This document shows, piece after piece, positions 1 through 5,867 of a stretch of 16,393 bases of DNA. Source of the DNA: an uncultured Chthoniobacterales bacterium. GTDB lineage: Bacteria > Verrucomicrobiota > Verrucomicrobiia > Chthoniobacterales > CAKUMP01. The notes below the pieces were generated by a model that had not been told where the DNA came from, did no database searches, and was given only the letters and a program-made list of their open reading frames with translations. The stretch lies in assembly GCA_934667795.1 (NCBI GenBank), contig CAKUMP010000020.1:1-16393 (forward strand). The letters are read 5' to 3'. Every line of letters starts with the position of its first letter. Within the stretch, counting starts at the first letter, position 1. The position numbers and the translations under genes are program-made.

Positions 1-1
1 G

Positions 2-739
2 AGTTACGGCTCCGACCTGGATATCGTTTTCATTGGCGACTCCCTCCAGGGGGCAGATGTTTTTATCAAAACCATGAACTCGATGACGACCGAAGGGATC
101 ATTTTCCCGGTCGATACCCGCCTCCGTCCGGAAGGGCAATCCGGAATTCTGGTGATCCCGTTTGATGCTTACCTCCAGTATTTTAACCAGCGCGCACAGT
201 TCTGGGAGGCACAGTCACTCACAAAAGCCCGCGCACTCTCCGGTCCACATCAGGAGGAATTTCTCCCGCAAATCCAGGAAATCTGGAGAAATTTCAGTTC
301 CTCTTGCGATGTGATGCATGAGGTTCATTCGATGCACAACCGTATTGTGACGCAACGTTCTACCGGCGATGATCTCCGCGATTTCAAAACCGGACGCGGT
401 GGCTTGATGGAAGTGGAATTCCTCGCCCAGGCACTCCAGATGCGCGCAGGAATCTGGGAAAACAACACAACGCTCGCACTCACCAAACTCCGCGACGCCG
501 GTGACCTGACCGCGGATCAATGCGAAACCCTCACCCAGGGATATCGCAAGCTTCGTACGACCGAATCCATCCTCCGCCGCCGCGAAATCACCGGTGTCTC
601 TTCCCTCCCCACCGACGAAGCCTCTCAATCCCATCTCGCACAACGTCTCAATTTCCCTTCCCTCCAGGCATTTCTCGACGATTTCGCCCAACTCCGCGCC
701 TCTCTTCACAAAATCTATCAATCGATTTTCAACCTTTAA
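2..739 (+). CDS. glnE: Glutamine synthetase adenylyltransferase, C-terminal part (5' end outside window)
   Basis: The open frame enters from the left edge and ends at TAA 737-739, giving 245 residues of what is normally a 900-1000 residue protein. The fragment opens with SYGSDLDIVF, the nucleotidyltransferase GSDLD motif, followed by VDTRLRPEGQSGILV, the second signature of this family. It then has the helical-domain signature GRGGLMEVEFLAQ around residues 124-136. These are the hallmarks of GlnE, the bifunctional enzyme that adenylylates and deadenylylates glutamine synthetase in response to nitrogen status. Because the protein ends about 100 residues after the helical signature, this should be the second (C-terminal) catalytic module, which in the characterised E. 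coli enzyme performs adenylylation. An esterase gene follows after 37 bp on the same strand with no obvious functional link. Identification is firm; which module it is follows from position. Confidence 0.93.
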   Translation, partial: SYGSDLDIVFIGDSLQGADVFIKTMNSMTTEGIIFPVDTRLRPEGQSGILVIPFDAYLQYFNQRAQFWEAQSLTKARALSGPHQEEFLPQIQEIWRNFSSSCDVMHEVHSMHNRIVTQRSTGDDLRDFKTGRGGLMEVEFLAQALQMRAGIWENNTTLALTKLRDAGDLTADQCETLTQGYRKLRTTESILRRREITGVSSLPTDEASQSHLAQRLNFPSLQAFLDDFAQLRASLHKIYQSIFNL

Positions 740-776
740 GAACCATCCCCTGAAATACCATTAAACATTCTTTCTC

Positions 777-1568
777 ATGCCTCTTCTTCATTGCTCCATG
801 CGTTCCACCGCGCTCCGTAAATCGATCCAGTTCAATATCATCACCCCGCAAATGCCGCCGACCAATCCCCCTGCGGACAACAAATTCCCTGTCCTTTACC
901 TCCTCCACGGCTGGGCAGATGATTACTCCGCGTGGCTCCGACGTACTTCCCTTGAACGTTATGTCGAAAACTCCAATCTTTTCGTCGTCATGCCCGATGC
1001 CGGCCCCAGTTTTTATCAGGACATGGATTGCGGGTTCCATTACTGGACATTTCTGACTTCCGAACTGCCAGCATTCTGTCAGTCCCTTTTCCCGATTTCG
1101 ACCCGACGGGAAGACACCTTTGCGGCCGGGCTTTCCATGGGCGGTTATGGCGCCATGCGTCTTGGACTCACCTTTCCCGAACGTTTTGCCGCAATCGGAA
1201 GTTTTTCCGGTGCTCTCAACATTTCCCGACTCATTGACAAACAACTTCTCGAAGAACACCCAAGACTCCCCCGTATGCGCGCCATCTTCGGTCAATCTTT
1301 CGAACATCTCACCTCACAAACCGACCTTTTCAAACTCCTCCCACTTACCCTCCAGTCCCATTCCCCGGAAGAACTCCCCAGGTTCTATATGGACTGTGGA
1401 ACCGAGGACGGCCTCCTTCAGGACAATATCGATTTCTCCCAACTCGCACAATCTCTCGACCTCTCCCTCCCCCTCCAAACCCCTCCCGGCGCCCACTCCT
1501 GGGCCTTCTGGGACAAATCTATCCGGAATTTCCTCCAATTTATTCATTTTCCTCCCAATCTCACTTGA
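777..1568 (+). CDS. Alpha/beta hydrolase, esterase D / tributyrin esterase-like family
   Basis: This 263-residue protein belongs to the putative esterase family (Pfam Esterase, PF00756), which contains tributyrin esterase EstA, S-formylglutathione hydrolase and feruloyl esterases. The nucleophile elbow GLSMGGYGAM places Ser120, the GTEDGLL segment supplies the likely acid Asp211, and GAHSW supplies His240, so the catalytic triad is complete. An oxyanion-side motif YLLHGWADDYSAW lies near residues 41-53. There is no signal peptide, so it should be cytoplasmic. The ATG at 777 fits the family, whose members open with a short strand such as PLLHCSMRSTALRKS, although no Shine-Dalgarno sequence precedes it. 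Natural substrate cannot be read from sequence; a carboxylic ester of a small or carbohydrate-linked acyl group is the usual range. It sits 37 bp after glnE and its stop lies 55 bp before tRNA-Asn. Confidence 0.88.
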   Translation: MPLLHCSMRSTALRKSIQFNIITPQMPPTNPPADNKFPVLYLLHGWADDYSAWLRRTSLERYVENSNLFVVMPDAGPSFYQDMDCGFHYWTFLTSELPAFCQSLFPISTRREDTFAAGLSMGGYGAMRLGLTFPERFAAIGSFSGALNISRLIDKQLLEEHPRLPRMRAIFGQSFEHLTSQTDLFKLLPLTLQSHSPEELPRFYMDCGTEDGLLQDNIDFSQLAQSLDLSLPLQTPPGAHSWAFWDKSIRNFLQFIHFPPNLT

Positions 1569-1623
1569 CATCCCCCCGCTTTTCTGCTTCATTCATGGTT
1601 CACTTTTCGACTTATTAGAAAAT

Positions 1624-1698
1624 TCCTGAGTAGCTCAGTGGTAGAGCGATCGGCTGTTAACCGATTGGTCGTAGGTTCGAATCCTACCTCAGGAGCCA
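1624..1698 (+). tRNA. tRNA-Asn (GTT anticodon), CCA encoded
   Basis: The gene folds as a full cloverleaf. The acceptor stem pairs TCCTGAG (1624-1630) with CTCAGGA (1688-1694). The D arm is GCTC..GAGC. The anticodon stem ATCGG/CCGAT encloses the loop CTGTTAA, with anticodon GTT reading asparagine codons. The T arm is GTAGG-TTCGAAT-CCTAC. The discriminator is G1695 and CCA is encoded at 1696-1698. A TTGACA at 1565-1570, overlapping the end of the esterase gene, could be a -35 element, but the matching -10 is weak. The last 19 bases recur at 1814-1832, and the stop codon of the antisense XRE-type gene lies inside the T arm (1684-1686). Confidence 0.97.
1680..1698 (+). repeat. Direct repeat copy 1 (tRNA 3' end, att-like)
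   Basis: AATCCTACCTCAGGAGCCA, running from the T loop to the encoded CCA of tRNA-Asn, is identical to 1814-1832. Integrases of the tyrosine recombinase class commonly use tRNA 3' ends as attachment sites and leave such a direct repeat, so this copy would be the one kept within the functional tRNA. Confidence 0.8.
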
Positions 1699-2091
1699 AT
1701 GCTTTTGGCATTGGCGGATGAGGGAGGATGAGAACCGTGGTTCGACTGCCCTCCGCGCGCAGCGCGTCTTTCCAAGCGAAGCCTCTTTTGCAGAGCCCCG
1801 CTCAAGCGGGGATAATCCTACCTCAGGAGCCATTTTTTTGTAGTGCCTTGTTCGTCTTTTCATCGGGACAAAGTGAATTTCCATCCGACGGTCAAGAGCT
1901 TCTGCTACCCGATTAAGCATTGCCAGTGAATGACCTTTATACTCCGCATTTTCAATGCGACAGATCGCCGAAGCTGTAGTCCCGATCTTTTTTGCCAACT
2001 GTAACTGTGACAATCCAGCCTTCACACGCAGATCACGAATTTTTCGCGCCACGGCATCATCCACCCTCGCTCGTTCAAGCTCCTCGATCAT
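1684..2091 (-). CDS. XRE-type helix-turn-helix protein (HigA-like antitoxin), damaged at both ends
   Basis: The 135-residue frame contains a good XRE/Cro helix-turn-helix at about residues 19-50 (KIRDLRVKAGLSQLQLAKKI, then GTTASAICRIENAEY), followed by GHSLAMLNRVAEALDRRMEIHFVPM. This is the pattern of small single-domain antitoxin-like DNA-binding proteins of roughly 90-105 residues. The family-like part stops near residue 83. The remaining 50 or so residues come from reading through the T-run, both tRNA 3'-end repeats and the hairpin-rich insert, with the TAG stop inside the tRNA T arm, so the tail is probably not native. Upstream of the ATG, the +1 frame contains another family-like piece (see 2092-2147), so the 5' end also seems shifted. 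It follows an ATPase gene on the same strand. Whether any active protein is made is uncertain. Confidence 0.7.
   Translation of the reverse strand: MIEELERARVDDAVARKIRDLRVKAGLSQLQLAKKIGTTASAICRIENAEYKGHSLAMLNRVAEALDRRMEIHFVPMKRRTRHYKKMAPEVGLSPLERGSAKEASLGKTRCARRAVEPRFSSSLIRQCQKHWLLR
1699..1813. other. 115-nt hairpin-rich insert between the two tRNA 3'-end copies
   Basis: The segment separates the tRNA from its duplicated tail and has four short inverted repeats. The first, GCCAATGC/GCATTGGC with a 5-nt loop (1695-1715), borrows the CCA end of the tRNA. The others are GAACC/GGTTC (1732-1743), CGCGC/GCGCG with a 3-nt loop (1754-1766) and CCCCGC-TCAA-GCGGGG (1796-1811). No integrase or other gene fits in it. 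It could be a minimal non-autonomous mobile unit, a remnant left after deletion of a larger element, or a dispersed genomic repeat. The plus strand carries no convincing open frame; the minus strand is read through by the damaged XRE-type gene. Confidence 0.55.
1814..1832 (+). repeat. Direct repeat copy 2 (tRNA 3' end, att-like)
   Basis: This is an exact 19-bp copy of the tRNA-Asn 3' end, including CCA, offset by 134 bp from copy 1. It is directly followed by seven T residues (1833-1839), which would suit an original tRNA terminator. That suggests this copy marks the ancestral end of the tRNA locus before the insertion. Confidence 0.8.
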
Positions 2092-2147
2092 CTCCGGGTT
2101 CTTTCGAGAGCGTCTGTAGTGGATTTCTTTTTACTTTTTAAAATCAA
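2092..2147 (-). pseudogene. Out-of-frame N-terminal remnant of the XRE-type gene
   Basis: In the frame shifted by one from the 1684-2091 gene, the minus strand reads KSKKKSTTDALE. This resembles the usual start (a lysine-rich segment, then TTDALEIL) of this XRE antitoxin family. A TTG at 2147-2145, 8 nt after the stop of the ATPase gene, is a possible original start. Family spacing from DALE to the NPEM segment of the downstream frame would suggest loss of roughly 25 nt near 2100. The family comparison is from memory and not aligned. Confidence 0.45.
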
Positions 2148-2155
2148 CCAAATTA

Positions 2156-3484
2156 TTAAAGGGACTCTTTTTGAAACATCCACTGCCAGGCAGATGAAAC
2201 ATGGATAGGTTCAGGAACGGAAGGAAATGGCAGCCGTGACTCCAAGGTTAGAATGATTTGTCTTGCACGGGGATACTCCTCTCCTGCCGCCTGAAGTGAT
2301 CGCACCTCACGATTCCGGGTATTCGAATCATCAATAGATGTAGAAACCTGAATTAACTCCTCAGTGTCATCAGGATAGCGAGCAAGAAAATCTACCTCGA
2401 AATCACCATTGACAGTTTTGACATAAGCAATTTCCGCGCGACGACGTTGCAATTCCGTAAATACGACAGATTCCAATGCATGCCCTGTATTTGCTTTGCC
2501 ACTGCGATCGAAGACAGGAATCAGGGCGGGGTCAGCCGGATACACTTTGCGAGGATTTACCTGACGACGTTTTTCAGAATCAGAAGCAATTGGAACGGTT
2601 TGAAGTAAGAATGCATCTTCCAGGTGCGCAAGAAACTCATAAAGATTTTCTCGAGAAACCGGAATTCCTTGTGACTTCAAATCGGCGAAAAATTTAGTCA
2701 CTGAAAACAGTCCAGCAGGACTGCTGAGAAGTCGACGTACCAACCATCGAAGTGCGGTAACATTCGCGATCCGGTAACGTTCAATCACATCACGTAAAAG
2801 GAGGATATCGATATAATTTTGAAGAAGTTGGCGACGATCAATGGCCCCCAATTCTTGGGCTTCCGGGAAGCCTCCTATTTCAAGATAACGAGTAAAGTGA
2901 TAATCCAAAGCCGCAGCTTTCTTCGCTGTAAGCAACAATGGATCCGTCGGCACATCATGGCCGTGATGCTGTAAGAATTCAGTGAAACTAAATGGATGTA
3001 TAATAATTTCCCATGCGCGCCCTCGCATTGAGGTCGCTATCTCGCGACTTAAAAGTTTCGCTGAGGAACCTGAAAGGAAAATTTCATATCTGGGTGTATC
3101 CAAGAGTCTTCTTACAAAGGTTTCCCAATTAGACACCAGTTGAATTTCATCAAGAAAAAATGTAACGGGTTCAGATGCAGGTTCAGGAAACATTCTAAGG
3201 TGTGTGTCTGGAATCATGTGAAGATTCGCAGCCGAAAGTTCAGCAAGACGTTCATCCTCAAAATTAAAATAAATTAAACGATTACTGCTGCGCCCCTGGG
3301 CAAGAAGGTCGGCTCGACATTGGTGCAGGAAACTAGTCTTACCTGCTCGCCGCATGCCAATCACACTAAAAGCCTTACCTTTGATTGTCGGTAGTGCTAA
3401 ATCACGTCGCGTCAATGTTAATGGAGGCGTTTCCACCGCAATCGCAATTTTCTCCCGAATGATTTCTGCAAATTGGACTCCCAT
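2156..3484 (-). CDS. P-loop ATPase with DUF4143 C-terminal domain
   Basis: The 442-residue protein has the standard two-part layout of AAA_14/DUF4143 proteins. A Walker A GMRRAGKTS sits at residues 43-51 and a Walker B VTFFLDEIQ at 107-115. A sensor-like SGSSAKLLS and the segment RGRAWEIIIHPFSFTEFL follow. The C-terminal half includes DFEVDFLARYPDDTEELIQV, which resembles the core of PD-(D/E)XK-like folds often seen in this family. Length matches the usual 380-450 residues. These ATPases are widespread accessory genes in bacteria and archaea with no settled role; defence or toxin-linked functions have been suggested for relatives, but nothing here proves one. The gene is visibly more AT-rich than the glnE/esterase and operon regions, lies next to a tRNA-associated duplication, and is followed after 8 nt by the damaged XRE-type gene, all consistent with acquisition by transfer. 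Confidence 0.85.
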   Translation of the reverse strand: MGVQFAEIIREKIAIAVETPPLTLTRRDLALPTIKGKAFSVIGMRRAGKTSFLHQCRADLLAQGRSSNRLIYFNFEDERLAELSAANLHMIPDTHLRMFPEPASEPVTFFLDEIQLVSNWETFVRRLLDTPRYEIFLSGSSAKLLSREIATSMRGRAWEIIIHPFSFTEFLQHHGHDVPTDPLLLTAKKAAALDYHFTRYLEIGGFPEAQELGAIDRRQLLQNYIDILLLRDVIERYRIANVTALRWLVRRLLSSPAGLFSVTKFFADLKSQGIPVSRENLYEFLAHLEDAFLLQTVPIASDSEKRRQVNPRKVYPADPALIPVFDRSGKANTGHALESVVFTELQRRRAEIAYVKTVNGDFEVDFLARYPDDTEELIQVSTSIDDSNTRNREVRSLQAAGEEYPRARQIILTLESRLPFPSVPEPIHVSSAWQWMFQKESL

Positions 3485-3557
3485 AAAGTCTAATATAACC
3501 AGAATTTAGTCTTTCAAAAAGAATAAAATTATATTATTCCAAATAAAATAGGCAAAA

Positions 3558-3609
3558 CGCGGAAGAACGCGGAAAGTTAAGAATAGAAAACCTTCCGCGC
3601 TTTTCCGCG
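3558..3609. repeat. Imperfect inverted repeat, possible hairpin
   Basis: The left arm CGCGGAAGAACGCGGAAAG (3558-3576) and the right arm CCTTCCGCGCTTTTCCGCG (3591-3609) are complementary at nearly every position, with a 14-nt AT-rich loop. Each arm also has an internal near-duplication of CGCGGAA. It lies downstream of the minus-strand phosphoesterase and could end its transcript, but no T-run follows it on either strand. A dispersed intergenic repeat is equally likely. Confidence 0.6.
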
Positions 3610-3674
3610 AGTTCAGCGGCTAATCCAGAAGTTCTTCTTCTTTTCAAGCAGATGCTTAATTTGAAATGAAAGAT

Positions 3675-3709
3675 GTGGGTAACGGGTAGAACATGTTACC
3701 GCACTCCTA
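3675..3709 (+). repeat. Intergenic repeat, copy A
   Basis: The segment starts GTGGGTAACGGGTAGAAC and ends CCGCACTCC. It can fold through GGTAAC (3678-3683) with GTTACC (3695-3700), extended by GTG/CAC with one bulged G. A related copy in the same orientation is at 5784-5820. The pair brackets the phosphoesterase and LysR genes. Confidence 0.55.
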
Positions 3710-3769
3710 AGTTTTTTATTTTGCATAGACAAATTTTTCGGGCTCCAGTTACTGTTCTCAATCCCAGCG

Positions 3770-4624
3770 TTAAGCGCAAAGAAAGCCGCCTTTTCCTATC
3801 CCGAAGTCCAGGCAGGCGAGACGGGGTGTAATAAGTTTTGGCGCCAGCTCTTTTTTCAATGCATAATGTCCAAAGAAAGTCGGACACGCGCTATCATAGG
3901 GCTGAATGTCGGGAAGTCCGATCGGTGCGCTTTCCGGTACCTCTTCTGTTTCCGGAAAAATGGCCTCCCGACAAGTCAGTCCTGCCAAAGGAACCCACCA
4001 TTTCACCCGGAAATCATTGCGCACCCTTCCATCCGCAGTCTGATGCTGAAACCCTTCGGGAAGATTGGCTTCCGGCCCGTTGAGCAGACGACTGATGGTT
4101 TCATAATCCGCTGTGCCTGTCCGGCTAAAACGCTCCAGTATTTTCCCTCGCAACGGACCACAGGCAGTCATTTTTTGAATACTATCCCGATCCCAGCAAG
4201 CGTGCACCGCACGTAATCCCGGAAGCTCCAGGAACAATGGAAGTGTGGCAAACCAGTCCAACCACTCCGTCATTTCCCGGCCATCGCAAAGTTGCAGCAA
4301 TGTTTCCTTGTGTTGTTTCACATTCTTGTCTGTGTGAGGACGCAGGAAATTCCCCTGTGCATCATGCGCATGAAAACGCAAGACGTTCACCTCATGATTC
4401 CCAAGAATTGCCAGGGCATGATTCGCGTCTGTCATTCCACGAACAATTTCCAGCGTGCGCCGGATCGCTGGTCCACGGTCAATATAATCTCCCAGGAAAA
4501 TCACCTTCCGTTTGTCCGGGTGTTGATACACACCACCTTTTTCGCGGTAGCCGAGTGCTGTCAGAAGTTGCTCCAACTGGCTGGCGTACCCGTGTATGTC
4601 GCCAATAATATCATAGGTCTGCAT
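3770..4624 (-). CDS. Calcineurin-like metallophosphoesterase, C-terminus cut by in-frame stop codons
   Basis: All metal-binding motifs of the calcineurin-like (PPP-type) family are present in order: GDIHG (residues 8-12), GDYIDRGP (45-52), GNHE (75-78), VHACWD (140-145) and a late FFGHYAL. Numbering starts from the preferred ATG at 4624, where AGGGTG sits a few bases upstream and the protein opens MQTYDIIGDIHG. A longer frame starts at 4651. The predicted activity is hydrolysis of a phosphoester by a two-metal centre in the cytoplasm; bacterial relatives include diadenosine tetraphosphatases and protein phosphatases, and no substrate can be assigned. After LCA the frame meets TAA (3770-3772), yet the next codons read RWD, TGA, EQ, TAA, LEPEKFVYAK, TAA. 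This looks like the expected family tail with three sense codons changed to stops. The loss is of about 18 terminal residues, so the core enzyme may still fold. It is divergent from the LysR-type gene. Confidence 0.87.
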   Translation of the reverse strand: MQTYDIIGDIHGYASQLEQLLTALGYREKGGVYQHPDKRKVIFLGDYIDRGPAIRRTLEIVRGMTDANHALAILGNHEVNVLRFHAHDAQGNFLRPHTDKNVKQHKETLLQLCDGREMTEWLDWFATLPLFLELPGLRAVHACWDRDSIQKMTACGPLRGKILERFSRTGTADYETISRLLNGPEANLPEGFQHQTADGRVRNDFRVKWWVPLAGLTCREAIFPETEEVPESAPIGLPDIQPYDSACPTFFGHYALKKELAPKLITPRLACLDFGIGKGGFLCA

Positions 4625-4690
4625 AATCACCCTACTTTCAAGAAATTCCATTTTTCTGTATTATTTTCGTTTTTCATATAGGAAAACTCT

Positions 4691-4717
4691 ACAATGACAT
4701 AAAAAATTTGTCATTGT
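4691..4717. promoter_or_regulatory. 9+9 bp inverted repeat, candidate LysR-type operator
   Basis: ACAATGACA (4691-4699) and TGTCATTGT (4709-4717) are perfect complements around a 9-nt AT-rich spacer, in the gap between the divergent phosphoesterase and LysR-type genes. LysR regulators usually bind interrupted dyads in such gaps. The right arm overlaps the predicted -35 of the LysR-type gene, which would suit autorepression. Confidence 0.6.
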
Positions 4718-4736
4718 TGCATATTGTATATATACT
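4708..4736 (+). promoter_or_regulatory. Predicted sigma-70 type promoter of the LysR-type gene
   Basis: TTGTCA (4708-4713) and TATACT (4731-4736) are separated by exactly 17 nt. Transcription would begin near 4743. That leaves only about 6 nt before the ATG at 4749 but a normal leader before the ATG at 4785. Confidence 0.6.
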
Positions 4737-4748
4737 GACTCTATAGTC

Positions 4749-5651
4749 ATGTATCGTACTCTGCTTTCACAATCCGGATTTTCGATGGATCGCCTGGCCA
4801 CGCTCTGTGAGTTAGCGGATTCCGGTTCCTTCTCCAAAGCCTCGAAGGGGGACATCAACACCGCCTCCCTCATGAGCCGTCAAATACGTGAACTGGAATC
4901 CTTCTTTGGCATTGAACTGGTGCGACGCAGAGGACGCGGAGTGGAGTTAACGGATGCAGGACTCGAACTGGCAATCATTGGGAGGGAAAATTTCAAAGGC
5001 ATCGCCGATTTTGCCGCACGCTGTCAGAAAAAGGAATGGACCGTACGGATGGTGGCATCCAACAGCGTCGCTCAATGGCTTCTGCTGCCACGCATGGAAT
5101 CCGTTATTAAACACTTTCCTGAAGTGCGTTTTGAGATCCATCACCAGCAAACCCGGCAAATAGTCAGCATGACACGGGAAGGCGCATATGATCTGGCATT
5201 TGTCCGTCAGGATGCACTTTTACCGACCATGGAAAGTGCATCCCTTGGAGAAGTTCGACATGCTCTCTTTATCCCAAAATCTCTTTGCAAAAGTGCGCCA
5301 AAATCCGCAGCAAAAGCGCTGGCAACCCTCCCGATGGCGCTTCCCATCGGGGGAAAACGTCGGGAGAACATAGACCAGCTTGCCGCATCAGCAGGTGGTT
5401 CACCTAAAGTTGCTGTCGCATGCTCCTCCTACATGCAGGTCGCGCAACTTGTTCAAAGTGGCATATGTGCAGGCGTACTGCCGGAAACTGCTGCCCTCTC
5501 CAAAAAAGTAGTCCACCGACTTCCACTGGACGACAAATACACACTCTGTCTTGCCTGGACCACAAGGAACTCAGCCACTCGCCCACGCCTTGTAGAATTG
5601 ATTTCGGTATTACGCGAGATACTTCAAATTGTTGGCTGCCAGCGAGGCTGA
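4749..5651 (+). CDS. LysR-type transcriptional regulator
   Basis: The 300-residue frame has the LysR layout. A winged helix-turn-helix (MDRLATLCELADSGSFSKAS ... SLMSRQIRELESFFGIELVRR ... ELTDAG) covers about residues 13-77, and a periplasmic-binding-protein-like effector domain starts near TVRMVASNSVAQWLLLP. The true start may be the second ATG at 4785, because family members begin at MDRL and the predicted transcription start is near 4743. Length is typical. It is divergent from the phosphoesterase, and the dyad at 4691-4717 suggests it controls itself and possibly that neighbour. The effector is unknown. Its recognition helix is preceded by an unusual KGDINTASL segment in place of the common AAxxLxxSQPAVS, a variant I associate with a LysR subset of this bacterial group, without having checked it. 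Confidence 0.88.
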   Translation: MYRTLLSQSGFSMDRLATLCELADSGSFSKASKGDINTASLMSRQIRELESFFGIELVRRRGRGVELTDAGLELAIIGRENFKGIADFAARCQKKEWTVRMVASNSVAQWLLLPRMESVIKHFPEVRFEIHHQQTRQIVSMTREGAYDLAFVRQDALLPTMESASLGEVRHALFIPKSLCKSAPKSAAKALATLPMALPIGGKRRENIDQLAASAGGSPKVAVACSSYMQVAQLVQSGICAGVLPETAALSKKVVHRLPLDDKYTLCLAWTTRNSATRPRLVELISVLREILQIVGCQRG

Positions 5652-5858
5652 AACTCGAAAAATTCTTTGACGGCATCAAAAGGACATAGCCTCCTTCATC
5701 CACTCCCAAATGCAAGCGCATTATTGGGAAGATGATACGGTTGAATATGAGGTGAAGATCAGCAAGAGTGATGTCTAATATTTGTGGGTAACGGGCAGGA
5801 CGTGCGTGTCGCCGCACTCCAAAAAATTTCTGGGTATTTCGTATCGTTTGTGTAAGCT
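5652..5858. other. Intergenic region, no confident gene
   Basis: The gap holds a 22-codon frame (ATG 5710 to TAA 5776-5778) that resembles nothing I recognise, and then the repeat copy B at 5784-5820. Upstream control of the amidohydrolase gene must lie here or in the last part of the LysR-type gene, but I could not define a promoter. Confidence 0.5.
5784..5820 (+). repeat. Intergenic repeat, copy B
   Basis: GTGGGTAACGGGCAGGACGT opens the copy and CCGCACTCC closes it. It shares the outer parts with copy A at 3675-3709, while the middle differs (the region between AC and CCGCACTCC is a few bases longer). It lies 3' of the LysR-type gene. The ends can pair GTG with CAC, so it may also form a hairpin. 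Confidence 0.55.
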
Positions 5859-5867
5859 GTGATTTAT

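Larger units (their letters stand above)
3485..3769. other. Intergenic region with hairpin and repeat, no gene
   Basis: This 285-nt gap separates the ATPase start from the phosphoesterase end. The part next to the ATPase is AT-rich and presumably holds its promoter. The centre holds the long inverted repeat 3558-3609. The right part holds the GTGGGTAACGGG-type repeat at 3675-3709 and the broken C-terminal codons of the phosphoesterase (3719-3769). No credible independent reading frame is seen. Confidence 0.6.

Noticed and set aside
215..721. Long open frame on the minus strand opposite glnE
   Set aside because: It is a shadow of the glnE frame; the plus strand has unmistakable GlnE motifs and the minus product resembles nothing I recognise.
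729..1307. 192-residue minus-strand frame opposite the esterase
   Set aside because: It overlaps a gene with a complete catalytic triad and has no recognisable motif.
1699..1813. The insert as a second tRNA or a riboswitch
   Set aside because: It has GGTTCGA reminiscent of a T loop, but no acceptor, D or anticodon arms can be built, and it does not precede a gene on its strand.
5710..5778. 22-codon plus-strand frame after the LysR-type gene
   Set aside because: Too short, no ribosome binding site and no recognised motif; could be a relic but cannot be supported.
5404..5817. 137-residue minus-strand frame overlapping the LysR-type gene end and its 3' spacer
   Set aside because: A middle stretch looks protein-like (VDEGGYVLLMPSKNF), but most of the frame is antisense to the LysR gene and crosses the intergenic repeat; no family match.
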